From Bradyrhizobium liaoningense (GTDB lineage: Bacteria; Pseudomonadota; Alphaproteobacteria; Rhizobiales; Xanthobacteraceae), in assembly GCF_018130825.1 (NCBI RefSeq), contig NZ_JAFCJS010000001.1, positions 62,001 to 126,000 on the forward strand: a stretch of 64,000 nt of DNA, read 5' to 3'. A program made the translations under genes and the position numbers. The first letter of the stretch is position 1. Each line of letters opens with the position of its first letter. The notes beneath the pieces are model-generated. The model made no database searches. It was not told the DNA's origin and saw nothing but the letters and a program-made list of their open reading frames with translations. Positions 24,069 through 33,995 of this stretch are shown here, one piece after another.

Positions 24069-26417
24069 TCACCACGCCTTGCCCTTCTTGCCCTTAGCTT
24101 TTCCCTTGTTCTTGCCCTTCTTTCCCTTGCCGGACTTTTGCTTCTCCGGCTTGCGTTTTCTCTCTGGACTGCGCCCGGGATGGGCCTTGGACGATTTGCG
24201 CTGCGCGCGGAGCGGCCTGCGCTCGCGCGGGCCGCTCTCGCTCTCCGACGACAGCAGCTCGAAGCGCAGCGCGCCTGCGATGGGAGCGGCTTCGATCAGG
24301 CGGACGTCAACGACGTCGCCGAGCTGGTACATGGTGCCGCTGCGCGTGCCGACCAGGGCATGACGGCCCTCGTCATAGTTGAAATATTCCGCGCCGAGGG
24401 ATCGGATCGGGATCAGCCCGTCGGCGCCGGTCTCGCTCAGCTTGACGAACAGCCCGGCGCGGGTGACGCCGGAGACGCGGCCCTGGAAGCTCGCGCCGAT
24501 GCGGTCGGCGAGATGATGGGCGATCAGGCGGTCGACGGTCTCGCGCTCCGCCTTCATCGCGCGCCGTTCGGTCAGGGAAATATGCGCGGCGACTTCGCCG
24601 AGCGATTCCGGCGTCTCGCTGTCGGGCAGGGCGCCTTCGCCGAGGCCGAGCGCGCGGACCAGCGCGCGGTGCACGACGAGGTCGGCATAGCGGCGGATCG
24701 GCGACGTGAAATGCGCGTAGCGGCGCAGGTTCAGCCCGAAATGGCCGTAATTCTCCGAGGAATATTCCGCCTGCGCCTGGGCGCGCAGCACGACTTCGCT
24801 CACCAGCGGAAAGTAATCATGGCCTTCGAGCTGGGCCAGCACGCGGTTGAACGTCGTCGGGCGCAGCGCGCCTGATTTGGCGAAGGGGACGTCCAGCGTC
24901 TCCAGGAATTCCGCGAGCGCGTGGACCTTCTCCAGCGTCGGCTCGTCATGGACGCGGTAGATCAGCGGCAGCGACTTCTTCTCCAGCATCTCGGCCGCGG
25001 CGACGTTGGCGAGGATCATGAACTCCTCGATCAGCTTGTGCGCATCGAGACGCTCAGGGACGACGACGCGGTCGACTGTGCCGTCATTCTTCAAGAGGAT
25101 CTTGCGCTCGGGCAGATCGAGATTGAGCGGATCGCGCTCGTCGCGCGCGCGCTTGGCGCAGGCGTAAGCGGCATAGAGGGGTTTGAGGATCGGATCGAGC
25201 AAGGGGCCGGTGGTGTCATCCGGGCGTCCGTCGATCGCGGCCTGCGCCTGCGCGTAGCTGAGCTTTGCGGCGGAGCGCATCAGGATGCGATGAAAACTGT
25301 GCGAGCGCTTGCGGCCGTCGGGGCCGAGCACCATGCGCACCGCGAGCGCGCCGCGCGGCTCGCCCGGCACCAGCGAGCAGAGATTGTTGGAGATGCGCTC
25401 CGGCAGCATCGGCACGACGCGGTCGGGGAAGTAGACCGAATTGCCGCGGTCGAGCGCGTCGCGGTCGAGCGCAGTGCCCGGGCGGACGTAGAAGCTGACA
25501 TCGGCGATGGCGACGTTGACGATGAAGCCGCCCTTGTTGTTGGGATCATCGTCGGCTTGCGCGTGCACCGCGTCGTCGTGATCCTTGGCGTCGGGCGGAT
25601 CGATGGTGACGAGCGGGACGTCGCGCCAGTCCTCGCGTCCCCTAAGGTTGGCGGGCTCCGCGGCTTCCGCCTCGCGCTCGGCGGCGGAGGAGAATGGCAG
25701 CGGAATGTCGTGGGCGTAGATCGCGATCAGGCTGATCGCCTTCTCCGACTTGACCGAGCCGAGCTTCTCCTTGACCCGTCCCGAAGCGAGCCCAAAGCTG
25801 CGCGTGCGGACGATATCGACGCTGACGAGGTCGCCGTCCTGCGCGCCGTGCGTATCGGCTGGGGCGATGTTCAACTCGCGATCGGCGGACTTCTTGTCCA
25901 CGGGGACGAGCCGTCCACCGCCTTCGGGAAGGCTGCGGAACACGCCTAAGATGCGGGTCTTGGTCTTGTCGAAGACCTTGATGATGCGGCCGCGATAGGC
26001 CGGTCCTTCGGTCTCCTCGGAGCGCTCGACGCGTAGCAGCACGCGGTCGCGAACGCCGGCGGCGGTGCCGGGCTTGGGCCGGCGCGGCATCTCGATGAGG
26101 ATCTTTGGCGGCTCGCCGCTCTCGACCTCGTCCCATTCGGTGGGAGTGGCGATCAATTCGCCGTCGCGGTCACGGCCGGTGAGGTCGGCGACCAGCGTCG
26201 GCGGCAGCGTGTCCGGTTCGGAGACCTTGTGGCGCTTCTTCTTGATGGTCCCGTCGTCGGCGAGCTCGCGCAGCATGCGCCTGAGCTCGGCGCGATCGGC
26301 GTTCTTCAGGCCGAACTCGCGCGCAATTTCGCGGGTTTCGACCTTTCCTGGATTTGCCTTGATGAAGGCGACGATGGCTTGCTTGTCGGGAAAGCCACGG
26401 TCTTTCTTTGGTTTCAC
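24069..26417 (-). CDS. rnr: Ribonuclease R
   Basis: 782 residues, a hydrolytic 3'-5' exoribonuclease acting on structured RNA and in trans-translation. Domains in order: an N-terminal winged helix (about 10-75, VETREIAREFGLKNADRAEL), cold-shock-like OB domains, the RNB catalytic domain with the metal-binding Asp cluster IDPPDAKDHDDAV (about residues 270-282) and the later FGLNLRRYAHFTSPIRRYAD, then an S1 domain (GRVSGVTRAGLFVKLSETGA), and a very Lys-rich tail. The start is GTG 26417 with GAGG before it. It begins 7 bases after topA, so the two are cotranscribed, and it is followed at once by DUF983. Confidence 0.95.
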   Translation of the reverse strand: MKPKKDRGFPDKQAIVAFIKANPGKVETREIAREFGLKNADRAELRRMLRELADDGTIKKKRHKVSEPDTLPPTLVADLTGRDRDGELIATPTEWDEVESGEPPKILIEMPRRPKPGTAAGVRDRVLLRVERSEETEGPAYRGRIIKVFDKTKTRILGVFRSLPEGGGRLVPVDKKSADRELNIAPADTHGAQDGDLVSVDIVRTRSFGLASGRVKEKLGSVKSEKAISLIAIYAHDIPLPFSSAAEREAEAAEPANLRGREDWRDVPLVTIDPPDAKDHDDAVHAQADDDPNNKGGFIVNVAIADVSFYVRPGTALDRDALDRGNSVYFPDRVVPMLPERISNNLCSLVPGEPRGALAVRMVLGPDGRKRSHSFHRILMRSAAKLSYAQAQAAIDGRPDDTTGPLLDPILKPLYAAYACAKRARDERDPLNLDLPERKILLKNDGTVDRVVVPERLDAHKLIEEFMILANVAAAEMLEKKSLPLIYRVHDEPTLEKVHALAEFLETLDVPFAKSGALRPTTFNRVLAQLEGHDYFPLVSEVVLRAQAQAEYSSENYGHFGLNLRRYAHFTSPIRRYADLVVHRALVRALGLGEGALPDSETPESLGEVAAHISLTERRAMKAERETVDRLIAHHLADRIGASFQGRVSGVTRAGLFVKLSETGADGLIPIRSLGAEYFNYDEGRHALVGTRSGTMYQLGDVVDVRLIEAAPIAGALRFELLSSESESGPRERRPLRAQRKSSKAHPGRSPERKRKPEKQKSGKGKKGKNKGKAKGKKGKAW

Positions 26418-26424
26418 TTAACCT

Positions 26425-29172
26425 CTAATTCTTGCCGGCACTCTTCTTGGCCGGAGCCTTGGTGGCGGCTGCCTTGGTCGGCGACGTCTTTGCGGTCGAC
26501 GACACGGCGGCGCGCGCCTTGCTGGTCGATTCGGATTTGGATTTGGCCGCCGCTTTCTTCGCGGCCGGCTTTTTGGTTTTCGGCGCGGCATCCTCGCCGT
26601 CGGCCTTCTCTGCAGCCTTCTTGGCCTTGGCAGGCTTCGCCGCCTTCTTCGCCTTGGTCTTGCCGCCGCCCTTGGCCGCGCGCTCGTCGATCAGCGCGAT
26701 CGCCTGCGGCAGCGTGATGGCGTCCTTCTCGAACTCGGCGGGGATCGTCGCGTTGACGCCGCCTGCAGTGACATAGGCGCCATAGCGGCCGCTCTTCACG
26801 GTGACGGTGCCGAGCGAGGGATGATCGCCGATGGCTTTGCCGGGATCGGCGCCGAAGCGGCGGCTCGGGCCCTTGGCGACCTTCTCCGCGATCAGCGTCA
26901 CGGCGCGGTTGAGGCCGATGTCGAAGACCTCGTCGCCGGCTTCCAGGCTGGCATAGGTCTTCTCGTGCTTCACGAACGGCCCGAAGCGGCCGAGGCCCGC
27001 CGTGATGGGCTGACCGGTTTCCGGATGCTTGCCGATCTCGCGCGGCAGCGACAGCAGCTTCAGCGCAAGCTCGAGATCGACATCGGCGGGCGAGGTGCCC
27101 TTCGGGATGCCTGCGCGCTTCGGCTTCTCGCCTTCCTCATAGTCCTTCTGCTCGCCGAGCTGGATGTAGGGGCCGAAGCGGCCGGCCTTGACCCAGACGT
27201 CGCGACCCGTATCGGGATCCTGGCCGAGCGAACGGTCGGCCGTCGCCTCGCCATCGGCGGCGAGCTGACGGGTGTAGCGGCATTCCGGATAGTTCGAGCA
27301 GCCGACGAAGGCGCCGAACTTGCCGGCCTTGAGATTCAGCCGGCCGGTGCCGCAGTTGGGGCACTGGCGGACGTCACCGCCATCGGCGCGGGCGGGGTAG
27401 ATGTGCGGCCCCAGCATCTCGTCGAGAACGTCGAGCACCTGCGCGACGCGCAGATCCTTGATGTCGTCGACGGCGCCGATGAAGTCGCGCCAGAAGTCCT
27501 TCAGCACCTGCTGCCAGGAGATCTCGTTGTTGGAGATTCGGTCGAGCTGCTCTTCCAGACCAGCAGTGAAATCGTATTCGACGTAGCGGCTGAAGAAGCT
27601 TTCCAGGAACGCGATCACGACGCGGCCCTTGTCCTCGCCATGCAGGCGCTTCTTCTCCAGCTTGACGTAGCCGCGGTCCTTCAGCACCTGGAGGATCGAG
27701 GCATAGGTCGAGGGACGGCCGATGCCGAGCTCCTCCATGCGCTTGACGAGGGATGCTTCGGAGAAGCGCGGCGGCGGCTCGGTGAAATGCTGGGTGACGG
27801 CGAGCGACTGCCGCTTCAGCGCGTCGTTCGGGCTCATCGCGGGCAGGCGGCGGGAGTCTTCGTCCTCCTCGTCGTCGCGGCCTTCCTGGTAAAGGGCGAG
27901 GAAGCCGTCGAACTTGACGACCTGGCCGGTGGCGCGCAGCTCCAGCGTACGGCCGCCGGCTTTGGCGGTGATGTCCACGGTGGTGCGCTCGAGCTCGGCC
28001 GATTCCATCTGGCTCGCGATGGTGCGCTTCCAGATCAGCTCATAGAGCCGGGCCTGATCGGCATCGAGCTTGCGGCTCATGCTGTCGGGACGGCGGGAGA
28101 GGTCGGTCGGGCGGATCGCTTCGTGCGCTTCCTGGGCGTTCTTGGCCTTGGCCTGGTACTGGCGCGGGGAGTCCGGCACATAGGCGTTGCCGTAATCCTC
28201 GCCGATCACCTTGCGCGCCTGGGTGATCGCCTCGGGGGCGATCTGCACGCCGTCGGTACGCATATAAGTAATGAGTCCGGTGGTCTCGCCGCCGATGTCG
28301 ATGCCTTCATAGAGGCGCTGGGCGATGCGCATGGTGTGCGCCGGCGCAAAGCCGTATTTGCGGCTGGCCTCCTGCTGCAGCGTCGAGGTGGTGAAGGGCG
28401 CCTGCGGATTGCGGCGGGCCGGCTTGGCGTCGACCGCCGTGACGGCGTAGGCGGCCGCTTCCAGCGCCTTCTTGAAGTCTTCGGCTTCCGCGCCGGTTCC
28501 GATGTCGAGGCGCTGGATCTTCTTGCCGTCGGCGCCGACCAGGCGGGCCTCGAAGGCATCGCCGCGCGGGGTGAGCAGGGTCGCGATCAGCGACCAATAT
28601 TCGCGGGCTACGAACTTCTCGATCTCGAGCTCGCGGTCGCAGACGAGGCGCAGCGCGACCGACTGGACGCGGCCGGCCGAGCGGGCGCCCGGCAGCTTGC
28701 GCCACAGCACGGGGGAGAGGGTGAAGCCGACCAGATAGTCCAGCGCGCGGCGCGCCATATAGGCGTCGACCAGCGCGCCGTCGATCTCTCGTGGATGCTT
28801 CATCGCCTCCGAGACGGCCTGCTTGGTGATGGCGTTGAACACCACGCGCTCGATCTTCTGATCTTTCAGCGCGCGCTTCTCCTTCAGCACCTCCAGCACG
28901 TGCCAGGAGATGGCCTCGCCCTCGCGATCAGGGTCGGTCGCCAGAATCAGGCGGTCGGCGCCCTTCAGCGACCTCGCAATATCATTGAGCCGGCCGGCCG
29001 CCTTGGGGTCGACCTCCCAGATCATCTTGAAATTGGCGTCGGGATCGACGGAACCGTTCTTCGCCGGGAGATCGCGGACATGGCCGAACGAGGCCAGAAC
29101 CTCGTAGGACGAGCCCAGATATTTGTTGATCGTCTTGGCTTTCGCCGGCGACTCCACAATGACGATATTCAT
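26425..29172 (-). CDS. topA: DNA topoisomerase I
   Basis: 915 residues; type IA enzyme that relaxes negative supercoils. The Toprim domain opens with MNIVIVESPAKAKTINKYLG and has LATDPDREGEAISWH; the active-site Tyr is near residue 303 in GLITYMRTDG. A four-Cys zinc finger (CPNCGTGRLNLK, VGCSNYPECRYTR) lies near residues 602-630. It is followed by three GRFGPY-type C-terminal repeats and a long Ala/Lys/Pro tail (about the last 100 residues) that should bind DNA non-specifically. First gene of the topA-rnr-DUF983-nudix unit. A dprA gene, usually next to topA in relatives, lies 3.6 kb away because of insertions. Confidence 0.97.
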   Translation of the reverse strand: MNIVIVESPAKAKTINKYLGSSYEVLASFGHVRDLPAKNGSVDPDANFKMIWEVDPKAAGRLNDIARSLKGADRLILATDPDREGEAISWHVLEVLKEKRALKDQKIERVVFNAITKQAVSEAMKHPREIDGALVDAYMARRALDYLVGFTLSPVLWRKLPGARSAGRVQSVALRLVCDRELEIEKFVAREYWSLIATLLTPRGDAFEARLVGADGKKIQRLDIGTGAEAEDFKKALEAAAYAVTAVDAKPARRNPQAPFTTSTLQQEASRKYGFAPAHTMRIAQRLYEGIDIGGETTGLITYMRTDGVQIAPEAITQARKVIGEDYGNAYVPDSPRQYQAKAKNAQEAHEAIRPTDLSRRPDSMSRKLDADQARLYELIWKRTIASQMESAELERTTVDITAKAGGRTLELRATGQVVKFDGFLALYQEGRDDEEDEDSRRLPAMSPNDALKRQSLAVTQHFTEPPPRFSEASLVKRMEELGIGRPSTYASILQVLKDRGYVKLEKKRLHGEDKGRVVIAFLESFFSRYVEYDFTAGLEEQLDRISNNEISWQQVLKDFWRDFIGAVDDIKDLRVAQVLDVLDEMLGPHIYPARADGGDVRQCPNCGTGRLNLKAGKFGAFVGCSNYPECRYTRQLAADGEATADRSLGQDPDTGRDVWVKAGRFGPYIQLGEQKDYEEGEKPKRAGIPKGTSPADVDLELALKLLSLPREIGKHPETGQPITAGLGRFGPFVKHEKTYASLEAGDEVFDIGLNRAVTLIAEKVAKGPSRRFGADPGKAIGDHPSLGTVTVKSGRYGAYVTAGGVNATIPAEFEKDAITLPQAIALIDERAAKGGGKTKAKKAAKPAKAKKAAEKADGEDAAPKTKKPAAKKAAAKSKSESTSKARAAVSSTAKTSPTKAAATKAPAKKSAGKN

Positions 29173-29379
29173 TTAGTTCCAGTGGCTTACGGGAAAATCT
29201 CGGGCCGAAAACGAAAGGACTCGGGTCGGCCGTTTCGACCCGAACATGGGTGGTGAGGCGGCCCCTGTCAAATCGAGGGGTGTTGAAAGCGCTCGGAATG
29301 GGAAAAGTTTCATATCGAGAAAGTTGCAAAGTACCACCTTGGAGTTGCGATCCATGTCGGCGTAGTGTCTCTGTGGGGC

Positions 29380-29640
29380 ATGGATTCGGGGTGGGGACGG
29401 GTGACAAGGCCGGGAAAGAAGCGGGCGCGCGCCGTATCGGGCGCGCCGGGGGGCTCGCGCAACGAGGAACCGGGGGAAGGCGGGGCGGATGAGGCGGTGG
29501 CCTTCATCGCCGAGCAGGTGGCTGCCCTGCGCAAGCTCGCCGAGCGCCACAAGCTGGACGTGCTGCATTATCTCCTGGGCATGACGCAGCTCGAGGCCGA
29601 CGAGCATTTGCGGCTGCGGACGAGGCGCAAGCTGTCGTAG
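29380..29640 (+). CDS. Conserved hypothetical protein, 86 aa
   Basis: After a basic, Gly/Arg-rich N-terminus there is a well-formed helical half, AVAFIAEQVAALRKLAERHK followed by DVLHYLLGMTQLEADEHLRL. The start ATG 29380 is chosen from context; the SD (GTGGGG) is poor and an earlier GTG is possible. Divergent from topA. No function is known; it looks soluble and mostly helical, possibly a small dimer. Confidence 0.65.
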   Translation: MDSGWGRVTRPGKKRARAVSGAPGGSRNEEPGEGGADEAVAFIAEQVAALRKLAERHKLDVLHYLLGMTQLEADEHLRLRTRRKLS

Positions 29641-29654
29641 CGGCGCGGTCTTAT

Positions 29655-29849
29655 GTCAGCCCCGTCATCCCTGTGCGAGCGCATAGCGCTCGTCGCTGGA
29701 GGTGCGAGGCTTGGGATGCGAACGCATCGCAAGCCGCGCCTCGAAGGATGAGCGGCCCCGCCGATGCAGCCGGGCCGTCGCCCTTCGAGGGCCGCTGAAG
29801 AAGCGGCCACCTCAGGGTGACGGTGAGAGATATACGCTCGCAGTGACGG
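29655..29849. repeat. Dispersed palindromic repeat block
   Basis: Contains CGTCATCCCTGTGCGAGCG facing GCTCGCAGTGACGG, and GCCTCGAAGGATGAGCGGCC facing GGGCCGTCGCCCTTCGAGG. It is a composite of nested inverted repeats between convergent genes. Confidence 0.65.
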
Positions 29850-29867
29850 TGTGGTGGCAGTTCGCTG

Positions 29868-30338
29868 CTATCCCGCCGAGCGCCGTCGTCGCGCCGGTCT
29901 CGGCTTCAGCGTGGTGTCGGCAGGGCTGAGTAGCCGCCCGTCCTCGGCGCGCATTTCGAGCTTCTTCACCGGGCGGCCTTTTTCGCGGTCGACCAGGATC
30001 GTCGCGATCTCCTCAGGCGTGTCGTCGAACTCCTCGCTCCATTGCCGGAGTGCGACCAGGATCGGGAAGGTGCCGCGGCCCTTCGGTGTCAGCACATATT
30101 CCTGATAAGCGCTGCCGTCGGAGGCGGGCGCGGTCTCCAGGATGCCGTGGTCGACCAGCGCGCGCAGCCGCGCTGACAAGATGTTCTTGGCCATGCCGAG
30201 CTTGCCCTGAAACTCGCCGAAGCGGCGCAGGCCGAACAGCGCCTCGCGGATGATCAGCAGCGACCACCAGTCGCCGAGCGCGTCCAGTGAGCGCGCGATC
30301 GGGCAGGAATCGCCCTCGAAGCTCGTTCGTTTCACCAT
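29868..30338 (-). CDS. HxlR family transcriptional regulator
   Basis: 156 residues. The winged helix has CPIARSLDALGDWWSLLIIR, RRFGEFQGKLGMAKNILSAR and LVDHGILETAPASD, the HxlR consensus; the C-terminus is extended with a basic tail (KPRPARRRRSAG). The single Cys at residue 12 is where redox-sensing relatives keep their reactive Cys. It is divergent from the SDR gene, and two similar dyads at 30391-30409 and 30429-30447 lie in the promoter gap. It is likely a repressor or activator of the SDR and of itself (inference). Confidence 0.9.
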   Translation of the reverse strand: MVKRTSFEGDSCPIARSLDALGDWWSLLIIREALFGLRRFGEFQGKLGMAKNILSARLRALVDHGILETAPASDGSAYQEYVLTPKGRGTFPILVALRQWSEEFDDTPEEIATILVDREKGRPVKKLEMRAEDGRLLSPADTTLKPRPARRRRSAG

Positions 30339-30390
30339 CGTTCCGGTCCTTTCGCGTTCGCACGGTCCTGCCGCCGATCACGCGCTTGTG

Positions 30391-30409
30391 TGGTTGCATC
30401 ATAAAACCA
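30391..30409. promoter_or_regulatory. Candidate HxlR operator, site 1
   Basis: TGGTTGCATCATAAAACCA: dyad GGTT/AACC around CATCAT. The second site shares its sequence in inverted orientation. Confidence 0.5.
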
Positions 30410-30428
30410 AATGGCCTAGATGGCAATG

Positions 30429-30447
30429 TAGTTTCATCATGCAACTA
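30429..30447. promoter_or_regulatory. Candidate HxlR operator, site 2
   Basis: TAGTTTCATCATGCAACTA: dyad TAGTT/AACTA around CATCAT; its reverse complement matches site 1 at most positions. It is 38 bases from site 1 and just upstream of the SDR SD. Confidence 0.5.
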
Positions 30448-30459
30448 CTGGAGGCGAGC

Positions 30460-31233
30460 GTGAGACTGAAGAACAAGACGGCCCTGATCACCGGCGGCAA
30501 TAGCGGCATCGGGCTTGCGACGGCAAAACTGTTCGTGGCCGAGGGCGCCAGGGTGGTGATCACCGGGCGCAACAAGGAAACGCTGGCCGCAGCGGGGAAG
30601 GAGCTCGGACCGAACGCGCTCGCGGTCGCGGCCGATGCCACCGACATCGCCGCGACCGAGGCCGCGATCAAACAGGGCGCCGAAAAATTCGGCAAGTTCG
30701 ACATCGTGTTCGCCAATGCCGGCATTCCCGGCAGCACGCCGCTCGGCGCCGCGACGCTGGACGTTTTCGAGAAGGTCATCAGCACCAATCTGACCGGCGT
30801 GTTCTTCACCGTGCAGTCGGCGCTGCCTTACCTCAACGACAATGCCTCGATCATCCTCAACGGCTCGGTGATCTCGGTGCTCGGCATTCCCGGCTATTCG
30901 GCTTACGGCGCGGCGAAGGCCGGCGTGCGCGCGATGGCGCGGATCATGGCTTCAGAGCTGTCGCCGCGCGGCATCCGCGTCAACGTCGTCGCGCCCGGCG
31001 CGATCCGTACGCCGATCTGGGGCGCCGCGATCGCAACGCCGGAGGCCGAGAAGGCGTTCGAGAAGCGCATCGGGCTGATGACGCCGCTCGGACGCCTCGG
31101 TGAACCCGATCACATCTCGAAGACGGTGCTGTTCCTCGCCTCCGACGATGCCGCGCACGTGCAGGGTCAGGAGATCTTCGTCGACGGTGGCGCGGTGGCA
31201 TCGCCGAGCGGCGCGCCGATCTATCGCGGCTGA
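30460..31233 (+). CDS. SDR-family oxidoreductase
   Basis: 257 residues from GTG 30460, chosen because GGAGG lies 5 bases before it; ATG 30439 has none. Rossmann fold with cofactor motif TGGNSGIGLATAKLF, NADP- or NAD-binding IVFANAGIP, and catalytic Ser (GSVISV) with YSAYGAAKAG (Tyr-x3-Lys). The C-terminal QGQEIFVDGG is the classic SDR closing strand. The substrate is unknown. It is divergent from an HxlR gene, the usual arrangement for stress- or electrophile-inducible reductases. Confidence 0.92.
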   Translation: MRLKNKTALITGGNSGIGLATAKLFVAEGARVVITGRNKETLAAAGKELGPNALAVAADATDIAATEAAIKQGAEKFGKFDIVFANAGIPGSTPLGAATLDVFEKVISTNLTGVFFTVQSALPYLNDNASIILNGSVISVLGIPGYSAYGAAKAGVRAMARIMASELSPRGIRVNVVAPGAIRTPIWGAAIATPEAEKAFEKRIGLMTPLGRLGEPDHISKTVLFLASDDAAHVQGQEIFVDGGAVASPSGAPIYRG

Positions 31234-31410
31234 TCAAGTAAAACGAAAATTGAATCGGTCGGCGCCACGACGTTGGTTGCGTCGGCCGGTTCCTTCGCGT
31301 TGTGCGACCTGATTTCTAAACCTTTGCGTGAGGCGTTGAACCTTCACTTGCGCTGCAAAGACATTTTTACGGGCAGGGGGTCACAAGACCCGATTTCATG
31401 GGAGCCCGTG

Positions 31411-31593
31411 ATGCCGAAGGCAGCTCGCATTTTTTCGTCGATTTCAGCACCGCGTATTTTCACCGAACGTTCCGCCATTCCCGCCAAGCGCTCCGACACC
31501 TCCGAGTTCATCGGCGTGGCTCTCTTCTCCGGCATCGGCCTGTTCATTTCGCTCGTGGCCGTCATCCTCGGCATGCAGGGCGTCTGGTTTTAG
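31411..31593 (+). CDS. Single-TM hypothetical protein, 60 aa
   Basis: Starts MPKAARIFSSISAPRIFTER with GGAG 6 bases upstream. A soluble N-terminal half is followed by one TM helix (VALFSGIGLFISLVAVILGM) at the C-terminus, so it is tail-anchored in form. No family name can be given. Confidence 0.65.
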   Translation: MPKAARIFSSISAPRIFTERSAIPAKRSDTSEFIGVALFSGIGLFISLVAVILGMQGVWF

Positions 31594-31642
31594 CGAGGTC
31601 AGCCGCCGCCGGAGTCCGGCAGCGGCTGGTATTGTCGGTGCT

Positions 31643-32248
31643 TTACGCAGCGCGCAAATTGGTGGCGGCCTGGAGCGCGCCTGCAATCGCCTTTTCGCGG
31701 TGCTCCGGTCCGACCTGGATGCCATCGGCGCTGATGAATTCGGGATTGATGCCGATGAAGCCGAACACGCCGCGCAGATAGGTTTCGAGATGCTCGAGCG
31801 CCGCGGCCGGCGAGCCTGCGCCGTAATAGCCGCCACGTGAGATCGCCAGGATCACACGCTTGCCGCCGGCAAGACCCTGCGGCCCATTTGCCCCGTAGCT
31901 GAACGTCTTGCCCGCGACGACGATGCGGTCGATCCACGCCTTGAGCTGGCTGGGAATGGTGAAGTTGTACATGGGGGCGCCGATCACGACGATGTCGGCG
32001 GCCAGGAACTCGTCCAGCGCGGCCGCGCTCGCGGCAAGGTCAGGTGCGAGTTCCGCCGGCGCGGGCGCGCCTTGCGCGGCCGCCAGATGCGAGCCGGAGA
32101 GGTGGGCGAGCGGGGTCTGGCTCAGGTCGCGATAGGCCACCTGAAGCGAGGGCGTCGCCTGCTTGAGGCGGTCGACGATGGCGGCGGAAACCTGCCGGCT
32201 GACGGAGTGGGGGCCGAGCACGCTGGAGTCGATATGGAGGAGTTTCAT
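31643..32248 (-). CDS. azoR: FMN-dependent NADH-azoreductase
   Basis: 201 residues, AzoR/AcpD length. The flavodoxin-like fold begins [20 protein letters not shown], the FMN phosphate loop region, and contains [20 protein letters not shown] (isoalloxazine contact) and [11 protein letters not shown]. It reduces azo dyes and quinones by two-electron steps, protecting from thiol and quinone stress. Divergent from an HxlR gene 83 bases away, probably its regulator; this HxlR-azoR pair mirrors the HxlR-SDR pair 2 kb upstream. Confidence 0.93.
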   Translation of the reverse strand: MKLLHIDSSVLGPHSVSRQVSAAIVDRLKQATPSLQVAYRDLSQTPLAHLSGSHLAAAQGAPAPAELAPDLAASAAALDEFLAADIVVIGAPMYNFTIPSQLKAWIDRIVVAGKTFSYGANGPQGLAGGKRVILAISRGGYYGAGSPAAALEHLETYLRGVFGFIGINPEFISADGIQVGPEHREKAIAGALQAATNLRAA

Positions 32249-32331
32249 TTGGGGTCACCCTGGTATAGATTTGTAACCCGGACTACATGAGTGACTGTCG
32301 AAATCCCCGCAAGAACGCACTTTTTTGAGCC

Positions 32332-32766
32332 ATGGACACATATTTGAAACCGGCACACACCGATTTGCCTGCCTCGCCAAGGCCAGATCAGGGTCTGGAT
32401 CAACGGCCAGATCCGAACCACGCGGACTGCCGCGGGGTCGCCTCCGTGCTGTCCCGCGTCGGCGACAAATGGAGCGTGTTCGTGATCATGATGCTGAGCG
32501 ACGGGCCACGGCGCTTCAATGAGCTGAAGCGCATGATCAACGGCATCTCGCAGCGGATGCTGACCCTGACGCTGCGCGGCCTCGAGCGCGACGGCCTCGT
32601 CACGCGCACCATCTTCCCGACCATTCCGCCGCGCGTGGACTATGAGCTGACCGATCTCGGCCGCGGCCTGTCGCGGCCCGTCGAGGCGCTCGGCAAATGG
32701 GCGAAGGACCATCTCGATCAGATCGAGGCCGCACGCACCCGGTTCGACCAGCGCAACGAGGGCTAA
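32332..32766 (+). CDS. HxlR family transcriptional regulator
   Basis: 144 residues. Winged helix with [40 protein letters not shown] and [14 protein letters not shown] Cys immediately before the first helix is the position used for sensing by QorR/HypR-type relatives that react with electrophiles. It is divergent from azoR, so that gene is the likely target. Its end overlaps the 3' end of dprA on the opposite strand by 4 bases. Confidence 0.9.
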   Translation: MDTYLKPAHTDLPASPRPDQGLDQRPDPNHADCRGVASVLSRVGDKWSVFVIMMLSDGPRRFNELKRMINGISQRMLTLTLRGLERDGLVTRTIFPTIPPRVDYELTDLGRGLSRPVEALGKWAKDHLDQIEAARTRFDQRNEG

Positions 32767-33905
32767 AGCAGCGACACCAATCCGCCGCCGTGGCGTTCGA
32801 GCCGGCCGGCGAGCTCGAGCTCCAGCAGCACGGTGCGCACGATCGCAGGCGAGGCGCCGGACATCCGCACGAGGTCGTCGATCGAGATTGGCGCAGGGCC
32901 GAGCAGGCCGGTGATCTGGTCGCGGTCATGCCCTTGCGGATCGCTTTCAAACGGCTCGCTGTCGGGTTCGCCAACGGGGTGCATCAGCGGCCGCTCCATG
33001 ATCGGCTGCACCGCGTTGACGATGTCGGCGGCTTCGGTGACGAGCGTTGCGCCCTGCTTGATCAGATCGTTGGTGCCGGCGGCGCGCGGATCGAGCGGCG
33101 AGCCCGGCACGGCGAACACCTCGCGGCCCTGTTCGGCCGCCATGCGTGCGGTGATCAGCGAGCCGGAGCGGTGTGCCGCCTCCACCACGATGACACCGAG
33201 CGAGGCGCCCGAGATCAGCCGGTTGCGGCGGGGAAAGTCGCGGGCGCGCGGCTCATGGCCGAGCGGCATCTCGGAGATCGCCGCGCCCGCGCGATCGAGG
33301 ATCGCGGCGAGCAGGTCGCCATGCTCGGGCGGATAGATGCAGTCATGGCCGCCGGCGAGCACCGCGATCGTGCCGCTCTCCACGCTGGTGCGATGCGCCG
33401 CCTGGTCGACGCCGCGCGCCAGCCCCGAGATGATGACGAAGCCGGCCTCGCCGAGCTCGCGCGCGAGCTGGCCGGCAAATTTCAGTCCGGCGCCGGAGGC
33501 GTTGCGCGAGCCGACGATCGCGATCATCGGTCGCATCAGGGTTTTGGTGTCGCCGCGCACGGCGAGCAGCGGCGGCGCATCGTCGATCATCGCGAGCCGC
33601 GCCGGATAGCCGTCCTCGCCGGGCGCGAGCCAGGCGATGCCGAGCTTGCGGCTCGCGGCGAGCTCGGCCTTCGCCTCATCCGCGCCGCAGATGCGCCCCG
33701 ATCGCTGCGCGCCGCCGCGGCGCGCCAGATCCGGCAGCCGCTCCAGCGCCGCGCGCGCCGTGCCGAAATGATCGACCAGCGAGCGGAAGGTGCGCGGGCC
33801 GACATTGTCGGAGCGGATCAGCCGCAGGCGGTCGATCCGCTCAGCCTCGGTCAGCTCCACGCTTGGGTTGATGGCGTCCACGGCGTCTCCTTGCAGGGGC
33901 AGCAT
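32763..33905 (-). CDS. dprA: DNA-processing protein DprA
   Basis: 380 residues from ATG 33905. The Rossmann-like core has [69 protein letters not shown] and [20 protein letters not shown], all DprA signatures; a C-terminal winged helix ([20 protein letters not shown]) closes it. It binds incoming single-stranded DNA and loads RecA; outside competent species it is still widely kept. Relatives place it next to plsY and topA; here amidase and patatin genes lie between it and plsY. Confidence 0.95.
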   Translation of the reverse strand: MLPLQGDAVDAINPSVELTEAERIDRLRLIRSDNVGPRTFRSLVDHFGTARAALERLPDLARRGGAQRSGRICGADEAKAELAASRKLGIAWLAPGEDGYPARLAMIDDAPPLLAVRGDTKTLMRPMIAIVGSRNASGAGLKFAGQLARELGEAGFVIISGLARGVDQAAHRTSVESGTIAVLAGGHDCIYPPEHGDLLAAILDRAGAAISEMPLGHEPRARDFPRRNRLISGASLGVIVVEAAHRSGSLITARMAAEQGREVFAVPGSPLDPRAAGTNDLIKQGATLVTEAADIVNAVQPIMERPLMHPVGEPDSEPFESDPQGHDRDQITGLLGPAPISIDDLVRMSGASPAIVRTVLLELELAGRLERHGGGLVSLL

Positions 33906-33995
33906 GGAACAACCTGAGGGCGTGGGCAACAGCGGCGTGCGCTTGCGTGGCCCCTTCGCGATGCTAAAAGCGATGGCAATAAGAAGGGTTTTGCC

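Noticed and set aside
26821..29256. 811-codon plus-strand frame opposite topA
   Set aside because: Antisense shadow of a strongly conserved gene in a high-GC genome; no domain.
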